Origin: Marinobacter oulmenensis
GTDB lineage: Bacteria; Pseudomonadota; Gammaproteobacteria; Pseudomonadales; Oleiphilaceae
DNA: 64,000 nt
Assembly: GCF_014201735.1 (NCBI RefSeq)
Contig: NZ_JACHFE010000006.1
Location: 186,001-250,000 of the forward strand
Direction of reading: 5' to 3'
Positions 40,240-48,519 of this stretch are shown here, piece by piece; position 1 is the stretch's first letter, and the number at the start of each line of letters is the position of its first letter. The translations under genes were made by a program, and so were the position numbers. The notes below the pieces were generated by a model. That model did not search any database, was not told the DNA's origin, and saw only the letters and a program-made list of their open reading frames with translations.

Positions 40240-41418
40240 ATGCGTGATTTTGCCGCTGAAATAGAACAGCGAAAACGGGATGGCCTGTATCGCCAGCGTC
40301 GGCTGATTTCCGGGGCCCAGCAACCGGAACTGACCGCCGACGGCAAGCCGCTGCTGTCGTTCTGCAGCAACGATTACCTGGGCCTGGCCAACGATGCGGG
40401 AAACATCGAGGCGCTCAGGAATGCCTTGCCGCGAACCGGCCTTGGCGGAGCTGCCTCGCATCTGGTCTGTGGCCACCATCAGGCTCACCACCAGTTGGAA
40501 CAACGACTGGCGGAGTTTACCCAACGCAGTTCGGCGCTGTTTTTCTCCACCGGTTACATGGCCAATATGGGGGTGATCTCGGCGCTGGTGGGGCGGGGCG
40601 ATACGGTGTTCTGTGACAGGCTCAACCATGCCTCCATCGTTGACGGCTGCCTCCTTAGCCGGGCCCGCCTGCGTCGCTACCCCCATGGTGACGTGGCCGC
40701 GCTGGAAGCGATGCTCGCCGGAACGGATGGCCACAAGCTGGTGGTGACGGACGGCGTGTTCAGCATGGATGGCGACGTTGCGCCTTTGCGGGCGCTGGCC
40801 CGGATCTGCCGCCGGCACGATGCCCTGCTGGTGGTGGACGACGCCCACGGCATGGGTGTGTCGGGTCCCCAGGGGCGGGGCAGTGTGCTGGAAGCAGGGC
40901 TTTCAGAGGCGGACGTGCCGGTGCTGATCGGTACTCTGGGCAAGGCGGTCGGAACCAGTGGTGCGTTCGCCGCAGGCCCGCAATGGCTCACTGAGTATCT
41001 GGTCCAGAAGGCCCGCACCTACATCTACACCACCGCCATGCCGCCGGCTCTGGCTCTGGCTACCTGCCACAGCCTGGATACGATTGAAGCGGCGGATGAT
41101 CGCCGTGATCATCTCAGAAGCCTGGTTGAGCGTTTCCGTTCCGGAGCCAGAGCAGCGGGCTATTGCGTGATGGATTCCAGTACCCCGATTCAGCCTCTGC
41201 TGGTGGGCCAGAGTCATGCAGCGCTGGCCCTCAGCCGCGCCCTCGAGGAACAGGGTTTTCTGGTTACCGCGATCCGGCCGCCCACGGTCCCTCAGGGCCA
41301 GGCACGTTTGCGGGTAACCCTCAGTGCAGCCCATACCCTGGCCGATGTGGATCAACTGTTGGACGCGCTGGTACGGATTGGCGGCGACGTGCCAGACCAT
41401 GCGGAGGCGTCGGCCTGA
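40240..41418 (+). CDS. bioF: 8-Amino-7-oxononanoate synthase
   Basis: 392 residues. A PLP enzyme that condenses pimeloyl-ACP with alanine. FCSNDYLGLAND, the DDAHGMG loop and the PLP-lysine region GTLGKAVGTSGAF are present. The ATG at 40240 (MRDFAAEIEQRKRDGLYRQR) fits the Pseudomonas N-terminus; an in-frame ATG at 40204 would add 12 unlike residues. Neither start has a strong ribosome-binding site. The stop overlaps the bioC start (TGATG). Confidence 0.95.
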   Translation: MRDFAAEIEQRKRDGLYRQRRLISGAQQPELTADGKPLLSFCSNDYLGLANDAGNIEALRNALPRTGLGGAASHLVCGHHQAHHQLEQRLAEFTQRSSALFFSTGYMANMGVISALVGRGDTVFCDRLNHASIVDGCLLSRARLRRYPHGDVAALEAMLAGTDGHKLVVTDGVFSMDGDVAPLRALARICRRHDALLVVDDAHGMGVSGPQGRGSVLEAGLSEADVPVLIGTLGKAVGTSGAFAAGPQWLTEYLVQKARTYIYTTAMPPALALATCHSLDTIEAADDRRDHLRSLVERFRSGARAAGYCVMDSSTPIQPLLVGQSHAALALSRALEEQGFLVTAIRPPTVPQGQARLRVTLSAAHTLADVDQLLDALVRIGGDVPDHAEASA

Positions 41419-42248
41419 TGGGTGCGTTCAACGAACAGGCCGCTGGCCTGAGCCTGGGACATGGCGGGGACAGCACCGGCAGTAAACAGTCCATTGCCCG
41501 CGGTTTTGGCGGAGCCAGTAGCACCTATGAGAAGGCCGCCCGTCTGCAGCGGCGGATGGGCTGGGAGATGCTGGATACCTTGCCGGAGGAATGGTGCCCC
41601 CGGCACATTCTGGATCTGGGATGCGGCACCGGCTGGTTCTCGCGCCGCCTTCAGGCGCAGTATCCGCAGTCGCAGTTAACCGGAGTGGATCTTTCGGAGG
41701 CGATGATTGCCAGGGCGGTGGATGCTGACCAGGGCTGTGCCCGATGGCTCACGGCTGATGCCGAGCAGTTGCCCCTGGCCGACAACAGTGTCGATCTGGT
41801 GTTCAGCAATCTGATGATCCAGTGGAGTCATCACCCGGCAAGGGTTCTTGAAGAGTGTCGGCGGGTGCTTAAGCCGGGTGGTCGTCTGCTCCTGTCGACG
41901 CTGCTTGATGGTACCCTGGTCGAGCTTCAGTGGGCGTGGTCGCAGGCCGATCCCGGGCGACCCCACATCAACCGGTTTGCGCCGGAACAGGACTGGCGAG
42001 CGTTGGGGGCTTCGGTGTTGCCCGGGGCAACGCTTGAAACAGAGACGATTGTCCTGCCTTATGAGTCCCCCATGGCACTTAACCGGGAACTCCAATATCT
42101 TGGCGCCGTGTTCCGCGGCCAGCAGCGCCGTCGGAGTGTCACCGCGCCGGGCCGGTTCCGGGCCATGTGCCGGGCCTATCCGGCTGCGGAAGGCGGCGGT
42201 TGCCGGGCCAGCTATGTGGCTGGCTGGACCTACTGGGTTAAGCCCTGA
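41418..42248 (+). CDS. bioC: Malonyl-ACP O-methyltransferase
   Basis: 276 residues. It methylates malonyl-ACP so that fatty-acid synthesis can build the pimelate chain. The SAM site is ILDLGCGTGWFSRRL, then TGVDLSEAMI; SNLMIQW is a BioC signature. An N-terminal extension of about 30 residues precedes the usual start. In Pseudomonas bioH lies between bioF and bioC; here bioC directly overlaps bioF by one base. Confidence 0.93.
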   Translation: MGAFNEQAAGLSLGHGGDSTGSKQSIARGFGGASSTYEKAARLQRRMGWEMLDTLPEEWCPRHILDLGCGTGWFSRRLQAQYPQSQLTGVDLSEAMIARAVDADQGCARWLTADAEQLPLADNSVDLVFSNLMIQWSHHPARVLEECRRVLKPGGRLLLSTLLDGTLVELQWAWSQADPGRPHINRFAPEQDWRALGASVLPGATLETETIVLPYESPMALNRELQYLGAVFRGQQRRRSVTAPGRFRAMCRAYPAAEGGGCRASYVAGWTYWVKP

Positions 42249-42320
42249 AGCGGTCCGGGCCGGCGTGAATATACAGGGATGCAAGGCATCGTTGACTGAC
42301 TTTTCAGACAGGGCTCACTT

Positions 42321-43025
42321 ATGGCCAGAAAAACCTGTTTTGTGACCGGTACCGATACTGGTGTTGGCAAGACCATCGTTTCAGCGGCGATCCTTGAGGC
42401 GGCGAAGGCCCTGGGGAAACGGACCCTGGCCATGAAACCTATTGCCTCCGGCTGTGAACAGACGCCCGAGGGACTTCGCAACGAAGACGCCCTGATGCTC
42501 CAGGCCGCCATGACCGAATCCCTGTCCTATGACAGCGTCAATCCGATAGCCCTGGCGCCGGCGATCGCCCCGCATGTGGCAGCCCGGCAGGCAGGCAGCC
42601 ACCTGACTGCCCAGCGCCTGATCGGGTTCTGCCGCGGTGTGCAGATGCGCCCCGGGGATTTGCTCCTGGTGGAGGGCGCCGGCGGATGGCGGGTGCCTCT
42701 GAACGATCAGGAAACCTACGCCGCTGTGCCCCGCGACCTGGAGCTCGACGTGCTACTGGTGGTGCCTTTGCAGTTAGGGTGCATTAATCACGCCCTGCTC
42801 AGTGCCGAAGCCATTCGTGCCGATGGCCTGAGGCTGGCGGGCTGGGTGGCCAACCACCCTCACCAGGAAACTATGGACTGTGAACAGGAAACCCTGACGT
42901 ACCTGCTGAACCATCTGGACGCCCCGTGTCTCGGCGTGCTGCCCTGGCTGGAGGACCAGGATCCCGGTGATCTGCCAAAGGCCCTGGCGCGGCATCTGAA
43001 TCTTTCCGAGTTGTTTGAAAATTGA
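42321..43025 (+). CDS. bioD: Dethiobiotin synthetase
   Basis: 234 residues. It closes the ureido ring of dethiobiotin with ATP and CO2. The P-loop is GTDTGVGKT, with KPIASGC and EGAGGWRVPL as substrate-binding parts. It is the last gene of the bio operon; bioA and bioH are not in the window. Confidence 0.95.
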   Translation: MARKTCFVTGTDTGVGKTIVSAAILEAAKALGKRTLAMKPIASGCEQTPEGLRNEDALMLQAAMTESLSYDSVNPIALAPAIAPHVAARQAGSHLTAQRLIGFCRGVQMRPGDLLLVEGAGGWRVPLNDQETYAAVPRDLELDVLLVVPLQLGCINHALLSAEAIRADGLRLAGWVANHPHQETMDCEQETLTYLLNHLDAPCLGVLPWLEDQDPGDLPKALARHLNLSELFEN

Positions 43026-43074
43026 ACAGGAATGTGCGTTAATTGTCCCAGGTCTTTCCAGAGGAAGTTTCGCC

Positions 43075-43320
43075 ATGATCAACAACACACTTGGAATCGG
43101 GATTCAGGGTATCCAGGATGGCATGGTTGGCATGGAAAACGCTGCCCGCAAAATCGCCCGGGGTGGTGCCGACGGCCCTCAGGGGTCTGCTGAAGGCGCT
43201 GGCAACCTGGCCGAACCCATGATTCAGATGAATCTGTACGAGCGCAGCGTGGAAGCTTCTGCCCAGGTCGTCAAAACCGCTGATGAAACCCTGGGCACCC
43301 TGCTTGATATCCGGGCCTGA
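43075..43320 (+). CDS. Small protein with flagellar rod/hook-like C-terminus
   Basis: 81 residues, rich in glycine and alanine in the middle. The tail LYERSVEASAQVVKTADETL resembles the C-terminal heptad helix of flagellar rod/hook proteins, but the rest of such proteins is absent. GAGGAAG precedes the ATG. It lies 49 bases after bioD, a place occupied by a small hypothetical gene in Pseudomonas. Function unknown. Confidence 0.72.
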   Translation: MINNTLGIGIQGIQDGMVGMENAARKIARGGADGPQGSAEGAGNLAEPMIQMNLYERSVEASAQVVKTADETLGTLLDIRA

Positions 43321-43350
43321 TACCGGATTAACCTGCGGGGTACGCCTGCT

Positions 43351-44058
43351 GTGAACGTTCTCTCCTCCATTCCTCCTGTCTATCCGTCCGCTGGCGGTGC
43401 TGCGCCTGTGCCCCGTGCGCAGGTTGCCAACGTCTCGCCCGAAACCGAACCGGAAACCCGTCGGCCGGTGAATGGCCAGGAATCCGCCAATACCGACAAC
43501 GCGGGCGACACGCGTACCCGGGAAGGTTCCGAATCGGGCGGCAAGGCGGGTTCGGAGCAGGGGCTCTCTGAAGAAGAACTCAAGGAGCTGACGGAACTCA
43601 AGGCCCGTGACCGTGAGGTCCGTGCCCATGAGGCCGCCCACCAGGCCGTCGGTGGCCAGCACGCAGGGTCCATGTCGTTCACCTACGAGCGGGGCCCGGA
43701 CGGCAGTCAGTACGCGGTGGGGGGCGAAGTGCCCATTGATGTCTCCCCGGTATCCGGTGATCCCCAGGCCACCATCGAGAAGATGCGCACCGTGCGTGCC
43801 GCAGCCATGGCGCCGGCTGAGCCGTCCGCCCAGGATCGAGCCGTGGCCGCTCAGGCCATGCAGACACTGCTTCAGGCCCAGTCGGAACTGTCCACGGAAG
43901 ACGGGGAAAAAGAGGCTGGCGCACCGGAGGCCGGTGGCTCAGACCCGGCCGGCGACAATGCCGGTCGTTCCCGGGAGGCTGATCAGGCATACCGCGGTGT
44001 TGCCGCCATGCAGGGCTATGGCTCGGAATCCATCTCTGCCACCTCTGTTTTTGCCTGA
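43351..44058 (+). CDS. SprA-related putative metalloprotease-like protein
   Basis: 235 residues starting at GTG 43351. Low-complexity, charged flanks (about 1-75 and 165-220) enclose a conserved block around residues 85-140, with VRAHEAAHQAVGGQHAG, then SFTYERGPDGSQYAVGGEV and PIDVSPV. HEAAH fits an HExxH zinc site. This block characterises the SprA-related family. No signal peptide is seen. The substrate is unknown. It lies 30 bases after the 81-residue gene, so the two may be co-transcribed. Confidence 0.75.
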   Translation: MNVLSSIPPVYPSAGGAAPVPRAQVANVSPETEPETRRPVNGQESANTDNAGDTRTREGSESGGKAGSEQGLSEEELKELTELKARDREVRAHEAAHQAVGGQHAGSMSFTYERGPDGSQYAVGGEVPIDVSPVSGDPQATIEKMRTVRAAAMAPAEPSAQDRAVAAQAMQTLLQAQSELSTEDGEKEAGAPEAGGSDPAGDNAGRSREADQAYRGVAAMQGYGSESISATSVFA

Positions 44059-44159
44059 GTTCATTCCAATCCTCTGATATCTGACGATCTGTCTGCCGTA
44101 ACCTGCTTGCCATGGGGTAATGGCCGACCCAGTCCTGTCTAAAATTTTTTGCGGAACTA

Positions 44160-44189
44160 TTGACAAGTTCACGCTCCGAAACGTATGTT
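44160..44189 (+). promoter_or_regulatory. Predicted sigma70 promoter of the first acyl-CoA dehydrogenase
   Basis: TTGACA (44160-44165), an 18-base spacer and TATGTT (44184-44189). It lies about 113 bases before the ATG at 44302 and is overlapped by PsrA-like boxes. Confidence 0.6.
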
Positions 44190-44204
44190 TCAAACAAGCG
44201 TTTA
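44178..44204 (+). promoter_or_regulatory. Tandem PsrA-like operator
   Basis: GAAAC-GTAT-GTTTC (44178-44191) and CAAAC-AAGC-GTTTA (44191-44204) are adjacent. The Pseudomonas PsrA consensus is (G/C)AAAC-N2-4-GTTT(G/C); the first box fits fully, the second in all but the last base. The first box covers the -10 hexamer, so binding would repress. PsrA responds to long-chain fatty acids, fitting the gene it precedes. Confidence 0.62.
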
Positions 44205-44301
44205 ATTGATGCGATGATGCAGTGCGTCATTGCCTCCTGAGCAACCCGGGCCAGCGACATACAAGGCGTCTGAGCCCAGCCTGTAAACCGAGGTGAATTT
44301 C

Positions 44302-46101
44302 ATGCCCGAATACAAAGCCCCCCTGCGTGATATCAAGTTTGTCATGAACGAACTGCTCGACAGCGAGCAGCATTACGCCAACCTGGAAGGTGCCGAAGAC
44401 GCAACACCGGATATGGTGGATGCCATTGTCCAGGAAGGCGCCAAGTTCTGTGAGCAGGTGCTGTCTCCCCTGAACCAGGTGGGCGATCGCGAGGGCTGTA
44501 CCCTCAGCGAAGAGGGCGTGAAAACCCCGACTGGTTTCAAGGAAGCCTATCAGCAGTACGTGGAAGGCGGTTGGCCATCCATGACCGCCGACCCCAACTA
44601 CGGCGGCCAGGGCCTGCCCCATTCCATCGGCCTGGTGATCAGCGAGATGGTGGGTACCTCCAACTGGTCCTGGGGCATGTATCCCGGCCTGAGCCATGGT
44701 GCCATCAATACCATTGAAGCTCACGGCACTGAAGAGCAGAAGCAGACCTATCTGACCCGCCTGATCAGTGGCGAGTGGACCGGCACCATGTGTCTGACCG
44801 AGCCACACTGTGGTTCTGACCTGGGCACCCTGCGCAGCAAGGCCGAACCCAACGACGACGGCTCCTACAGCATTACCGGCACCAAGATCTTCATCTCTGC
44901 CGGTGAGCACGATATGGCCGGGAACATTGTGCACATCGTGCTGGCGCGTCTGCCCGGTGCACCGGAAGGCACCAAGGGTATTTCCCTGTTTATCGTTCCC
45001 AAGAACCTGCCCAATGAGGACGGTTCTGCCGGTGAGCGCAACGCCGTTTCCTGTGGCTCTCTGGAGCACAAGATGGGTATCCACGGCAATGCCACCTGTG
45101 TGATGAACTTTGATGGCGCCAAGGGCTGGCTGATCGGGCCGGAAAACAAAGGCCTGAACTGCATGTTCACCTTTATGAATACCGCCCGGATCGGTACCGC
45201 GATCCAGGGGCTGGGCGCCTCCGAGCTTGGCCTGCAGGGTTCCCTGGCCTATGCCAAGGAGCGTCTGGCCATGCGTTCACTGAGTGGTCCGAAAAACCCG
45301 GATGGCCCCGCTGACCCGATCATCGTTCATCCGGACGTGCGCCGCATGCTGCTGACCCAGAAGTCGGTTGCCGAGGGCGCCCGTGCCCTGATCTACCTGG
45401 CTGGTCAGCAGGTGGATATCGTCCACAGTGGCAAGACTGAAGAAGAGCGCAAGCATGCCGACGCACTGCTGGGCTTCCTGACTCCGATTGCCAAGGCGTT
45501 CCTGACCGAAATCGGTTACGAGTCTGCCAACCTGGGTATGCAGGTCTTTGGCGGTCACGGCTTTATCTCTGAATGGGGCATGGAGCAGAACGTTCGCGAT
45601 GCCCGTATCGGTATGATCTATGAGGGCACCACCGGTATCCAGGCTCTGGACCTTCTGGGCCGGAAAATCCTGATGAGCCAGGGCGAAGCGCTGAAAGTGT
45701 TCACCAAGCAGGTACACCTGTTCTGCAAGGAAAACGCCGAGGACGAACAGCTCAAGGAATTCATCGAGCCGCTGGCCGCGATCAACAAGGAGTGGGGCGA
45801 CCTGACCATGAAGATCGGTATGACGGCCATGAAGAACCGCGAAGAAGTGGGTGCAGCCGCAGTGGACTACCTGATGTACTCCGGTTACGCGGTCTTTGCC
45901 TACCTGTGGGCCCGCATGGCCAAGGTTGCGCAGCAGAAGATGGAAGAGGGCACCTCCGAGGAGATGTTCTACAACGCCAAGATCCAGACCGCGCGCTTCT
46001 ACTTCAAGCGTATGCTGCCGCGCACCCGTGGCCACGCAGAAGCCATGCTGGCTGGCGCTGACAGCCTGCTGGACATGCCTGAAGACGCCTTCATCATCTA
46101 A
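44302..46101 (+). CDS. Acyl-CoA dehydrogenase, ~600-residue type (first copy)
   Basis: 599 residues. An FAD enzyme of fatty-acid beta-oxidation with N-terminal, middle and C-terminal acyl-CoA dehydrogenase domains plus the extra C-terminal domain of the long form. MCLTEPHCGSDLG and FISAGEHDM mark the flavin-binding middle domain; YEGTTGIQALDLLGRK is the region around the catalytic base. GAGGTG precedes the ATG at 44302. Related proteins include Pseudomonas FadE-type enzymes and DmdC; chain length cannot be read from sequence. A terminator separates it from its paralogue. Confidence 0.88.
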   Translation: MPEYKAPLRDIKFVMNELLDSEQHYANLEGAEDATPDMVDAIVQEGAKFCEQVLSPLNQVGDREGCTLSEEGVKTPTGFKEAYQQYVEGGWPSMTADPNYGGQGLPHSIGLVISEMVGTSNWSWGMYPGLSHGAINTIEAHGTEEQKQTYLTRLISGEWTGTMCLTEPHCGSDLGTLRSKAEPNDDGSYSITGTKIFISAGEHDMAGNIVHIVLARLPGAPEGTKGISLFIVPKNLPNEDGSAGERNAVSCGSLEHKMGIHGNATCVMNFDGAKGWLIGPENKGLNCMFTFMNTARIGTAIQGLGASELGLQGSLAYAKERLAMRSLSGPKNPDGPADPIIVHPDVRRMLLTQKSVAEGARALIYLAGQQVDIVHSGKTEEERKHADALLGFLTPIAKAFLTEIGYESANLGMQVFGGHGFISEWGMEQNVRDARIGMIYEGTTGIQALDLLGRKILMSQGEALKVFTKQVHLFCKENAEDEQLKEFIEPLAAINKEWGDLTMKIGMTAMKNREEVGAAAVDYLMYSGYAVFAYLWARMAKVAQQKMEEGTSEEMFYNAKIQTARFYFKRMLPRTRGHAEAMLAGADSLLDMPEDAFII

Positions 46102-46124
46102 GGGCGCTTCTGCATCCGGCAAAC

Positions 46125-46159
46125 AAAAGCCCGTTCTCTACCCGGAGGCGGGCTTTTTT
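46125..46159 (+). terminator. Intrinsic terminator after the first acyl-CoA dehydrogenase
   Basis: AAAAGCCCG (46125-46133) pairs with CGGGCTTTT (46149-46157) across a 15-base loop, with a T-run to 46159. The second paralogue therefore probably has its own promoter. Confidence 0.85.
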
Positions 46160-46314
46160 CATGAGTTGGGCCGCCATTTTGCGATAGAATGGCTCACCAA
46201 AAGATAACAACACAGTTCCGGACACATAGCCGAGCGGGTATGGGCGATTCTCCGGCCAAGCATGAGCCTGGCCCGTAACCCGTAGTGACTGACTGAATTT
46301 CTGGAGAGTTTTAC

Positions 46315-48105
46315 ATGGCTGATTATCAGGCACCCCTTCGTGACATGCGGTTTGTGCTGAATGAGGTCTTCGATGCCCCATCCCTGTGGGCATCCCTGCC
46401 CAAGGTTGCGGAAAACGTGGACCCGGACACCGCCGACGCCATCCTGGAAGAAGCCGGCAAGATCACCACCGGCGTGCTGGCGCCCCTGAACCGGGAAGCC
46501 GACGAACAGGGCTGCAAGTGGAATGACGGTGAGGTGACCACCCCCGAAGGCTTCCGCGAGGCCTATGAAACCATCACTGAAGGCGGCTGGAACGGTCTGG
46601 GTGGTAACCCGGAGTTTGGCGGCATGGGCATGCCGAAAACGCTGGTCGCCCAGTTTGAAGAGATGATGCAGGGCGCCAATATGTCATTTGGCCTGGCACC
46701 GATGCTGACCGCCGGTGCCTGTCTGGCCCTGGATGCCCACGGCAGCCAGGAGCTCAAGGAAAAGTATCTGCCGAACATGTACTCCGGAGTCTGGTCCGGT
46801 GCCATGGACCTGACCGAGCCCCACGCCGGTACCGACCTTGGCATCATCCGCACCAAGGCCCAGCCCAATGACGATGGCTCCTTCGATGTGACCGGTACCA
46901 AGATCTTCATCACCTGGGGCGAGCACGACATGGCGGAGAACATTATCCACCTGGTGCTGGCCAAACTGCCGGACGCTCCCAAGGGACCGAAGGGGATTTC
47001 CCTGTTCCTGGTGCCGAAGTTCCTGGTCAATGACGATGGCTCACTGGGTGAGCGTAACAGTCTGGCCTGCGGTTCCATCGAGAAGAAAATGGGCATCAAG
47101 GCCTCGGCGACCTGTGTGATGAACTTCGACGGCGCCAAGGGTTGGCTCGTTGGGGAGGAAAACAAGGGCCTGGCCGCCATGTTCACCATGATGAACTACG
47201 AGCGTCTGGGTGTGGGCATCCAGGGCCTGGGGGCTGCAGAAGCGTCCCTGCAGAGCGCCCGTGAATACGCCAATGAACGTATCCAGAGTCGCTCTCCCAA
47301 CGGCGCCCAGCAGCCCGAGAAAGCGGCGGACCCGATCATTGTCCACCCGGATGTACGCCGGATGCTGATGACCATGAAGGGCTTCGTGGAGGGCGGTCGC
47401 GCCTTCTCGACCTATGTGGCGCAATGGCTCGACATCGCCAAGTACGCCGAAGACGATGAGCAGCGCAAACACGCCGAAGGCATGGTCGCCCTGCTGACGC
47501 CCGTAGCCAAGGCCTTCCTGACGGACCGGGGCCTGGATACCACCATCATCGGGCAGCAGGTTTTCGGTGGCCACGGCTTTATCCGTGAATGGGGCCAGGA
47601 GCAACTGGTCCGCGACTGTCGGATTACCCAGATCTATGAGGGCACCAATGGCATCCAGGCCATGGACCTGATGGGCCGCAAGGTGGTCGGCAGCCAGGGT
47701 AAGCTCTACGAGCTGTTTGCTGAGGATATGGCCGCGTTCATCGAGGCCAACAGTGGTGATCAGGCCCTGGCTCCGTACCTGGAGCCTCTGGCGGCCTCAC
47801 TGGAGCGCCTGTCGGATGTCTCCGAGCAGGTGATCAAGCAGGCCGGTGATAACCCGGCGGCCATTGGTGCCGCTGCGGTGGACTACCTGGACCTGTTCGG
47901 TTACACCGCGCTGGCCTACATGTGGGCGAAGATCGCCAAGGCTGCGGCACCCAAGGCTGAAGGCGATACCTCCGGATTCTACACCGGCAAGCTGAAGGCC
48001 GCCCGGTTCTACTTTGACCGGCTGTTGCCGAGGACGGTGGCGCTTGCTGAAGGTATCCGCAGCGGTGGGGACGCCATGATGGCGCCGACGGCTGAGGAGA
48101 TCTGA
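46315..48105 (+). CDS. Acyl-CoA dehydrogenase, ~600-residue type (second copy)
   Basis: 596 residues, clearly a paralogue of the preceding gene along its whole length (same start MxxYxAPLRDMxF, MDLTEPHAGTDLG, YEGTNGIQAMDLMGRK). Differences across the N-terminal domain and the substrate-side helices suggest a different acyl specificity. GGAGAG precedes the ATG. The 213-base gap before it has a terminator but no PsrA-like box, so the two copies are probably controlled separately. Confidence 0.88.
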   Translation: MADYQAPLRDMRFVLNEVFDAPSLWASLPKVAENVDPDTADAILEEAGKITTGVLAPLNREADEQGCKWNDGEVTTPEGFREAYETITEGGWNGLGGNPEFGGMGMPKTLVAQFEEMMQGANMSFGLAPMLTAGACLALDAHGSQELKEKYLPNMYSGVWSGAMDLTEPHAGTDLGIIRTKAQPNDDGSFDVTGTKIFITWGEHDMAENIIHLVLAKLPDAPKGPKGISLFLVPKFLVNDDGSLGERNSLACGSIEKKMGIKASATCVMNFDGAKGWLVGEENKGLAAMFTMMNYERLGVGIQGLGAAEASLQSAREYANERIQSRSPNGAQQPEKAADPIIVHPDVRRMLMTMKGFVEGGRAFSTYVAQWLDIAKYAEDDEQRKHAEGMVALLTPVAKAFLTDRGLDTTIIGQQVFGGHGFIREWGQEQLVRDCRITQIYEGTNGIQAMDLMGRKVVGSQGKLYELFAEDMAAFIEANSGDQALAPYLEPLAASLERLSDVSEQVIKQAGDNPAAIGAAAVDYLDLFGYTALAYMWAKIAKAAAPKAEGDTSGFYTGKLKAARFYFDRLLPRTVALAEGIRSGGDAMMAPTAEEI

Positions 48106-48118
48106 GTCAGTCTCCAAA

Positions 48119-48150
48119 CAAAAAAGCAGGCCTCGCGGCCTGCTTTTTTT
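48119..48150. terminator. Strong intrinsic terminator after the second acyl-CoA dehydrogenase
   Basis: AAAAAAGCAGGCC, a TCGC loop (48133-48136), then GGCCTGC (48137-48143) and seven T to 48150. The A-run makes it usable from both directions between convergent genes. Confidence 0.93.
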
Positions 48151-48195
48151 ATGCCCGGATGGGAAGCATCCGCCACCCGGTTGCCTGGTCCCGGC

Positions 48196-48459
48196 TCAAT
48201 CCAGTTTCTTGCGAATGTTCTGGTAACCGGTTTTCAGATCTTCACCCAGCTTGCGCGCAGTTTCCCTGGCCTCATGGCCGGCGTCCTGAGTGCCATGGAG
48301 GATGTGGTCCATCTTGTTGCGGAAGCGTTCCCAGTCCTTTTCCAGATCTTCCCATTCATCCTTTACGTCTTCCCGGGCCAAGTGCATCTGAACCCTGGCT
48401 TCATCCCGGTACTGTTTGACCTTTTCAGACAGCTTGTTGAACTCGTCTTGCATGCTCAT
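48196..48459 (-). CDS. Small charged coiled-coil protein
   Basis: 87 residues, almost entirely a charged amphipathic helix without membrane segment or cysteine. GGGAGGGAAG lies 5 bases before the ATG, which is strong evidence that it is translated. The composition resembles stress-type helical proteins, but no family can be named with confidence. Confidence 0.7.
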   Translation of the reverse strand: MSMQDEFNKLSEKVKQYRDEARVQMHLAREDVKDEWEDLEKDWERFRNKMDHILHGTQDAGHEARETARKLGEDLKTGYQNIRKKLD

Positions 48460-48519
48460 GAATAGCTTCCCTCCCTGATGAGTGTATGCCTCTACAATGC
48501 GCTCTAAGCCGAAAAAGTG

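Noticed and set aside
46215-46290. Possible tRNA-like sequence (AGCCGAGCGGGTA) before the second acyl-CoA dehydrogenase
   Set aside because: No acceptor stem, anticodon arm or T-arm (GTTCRA) could be paired around it.
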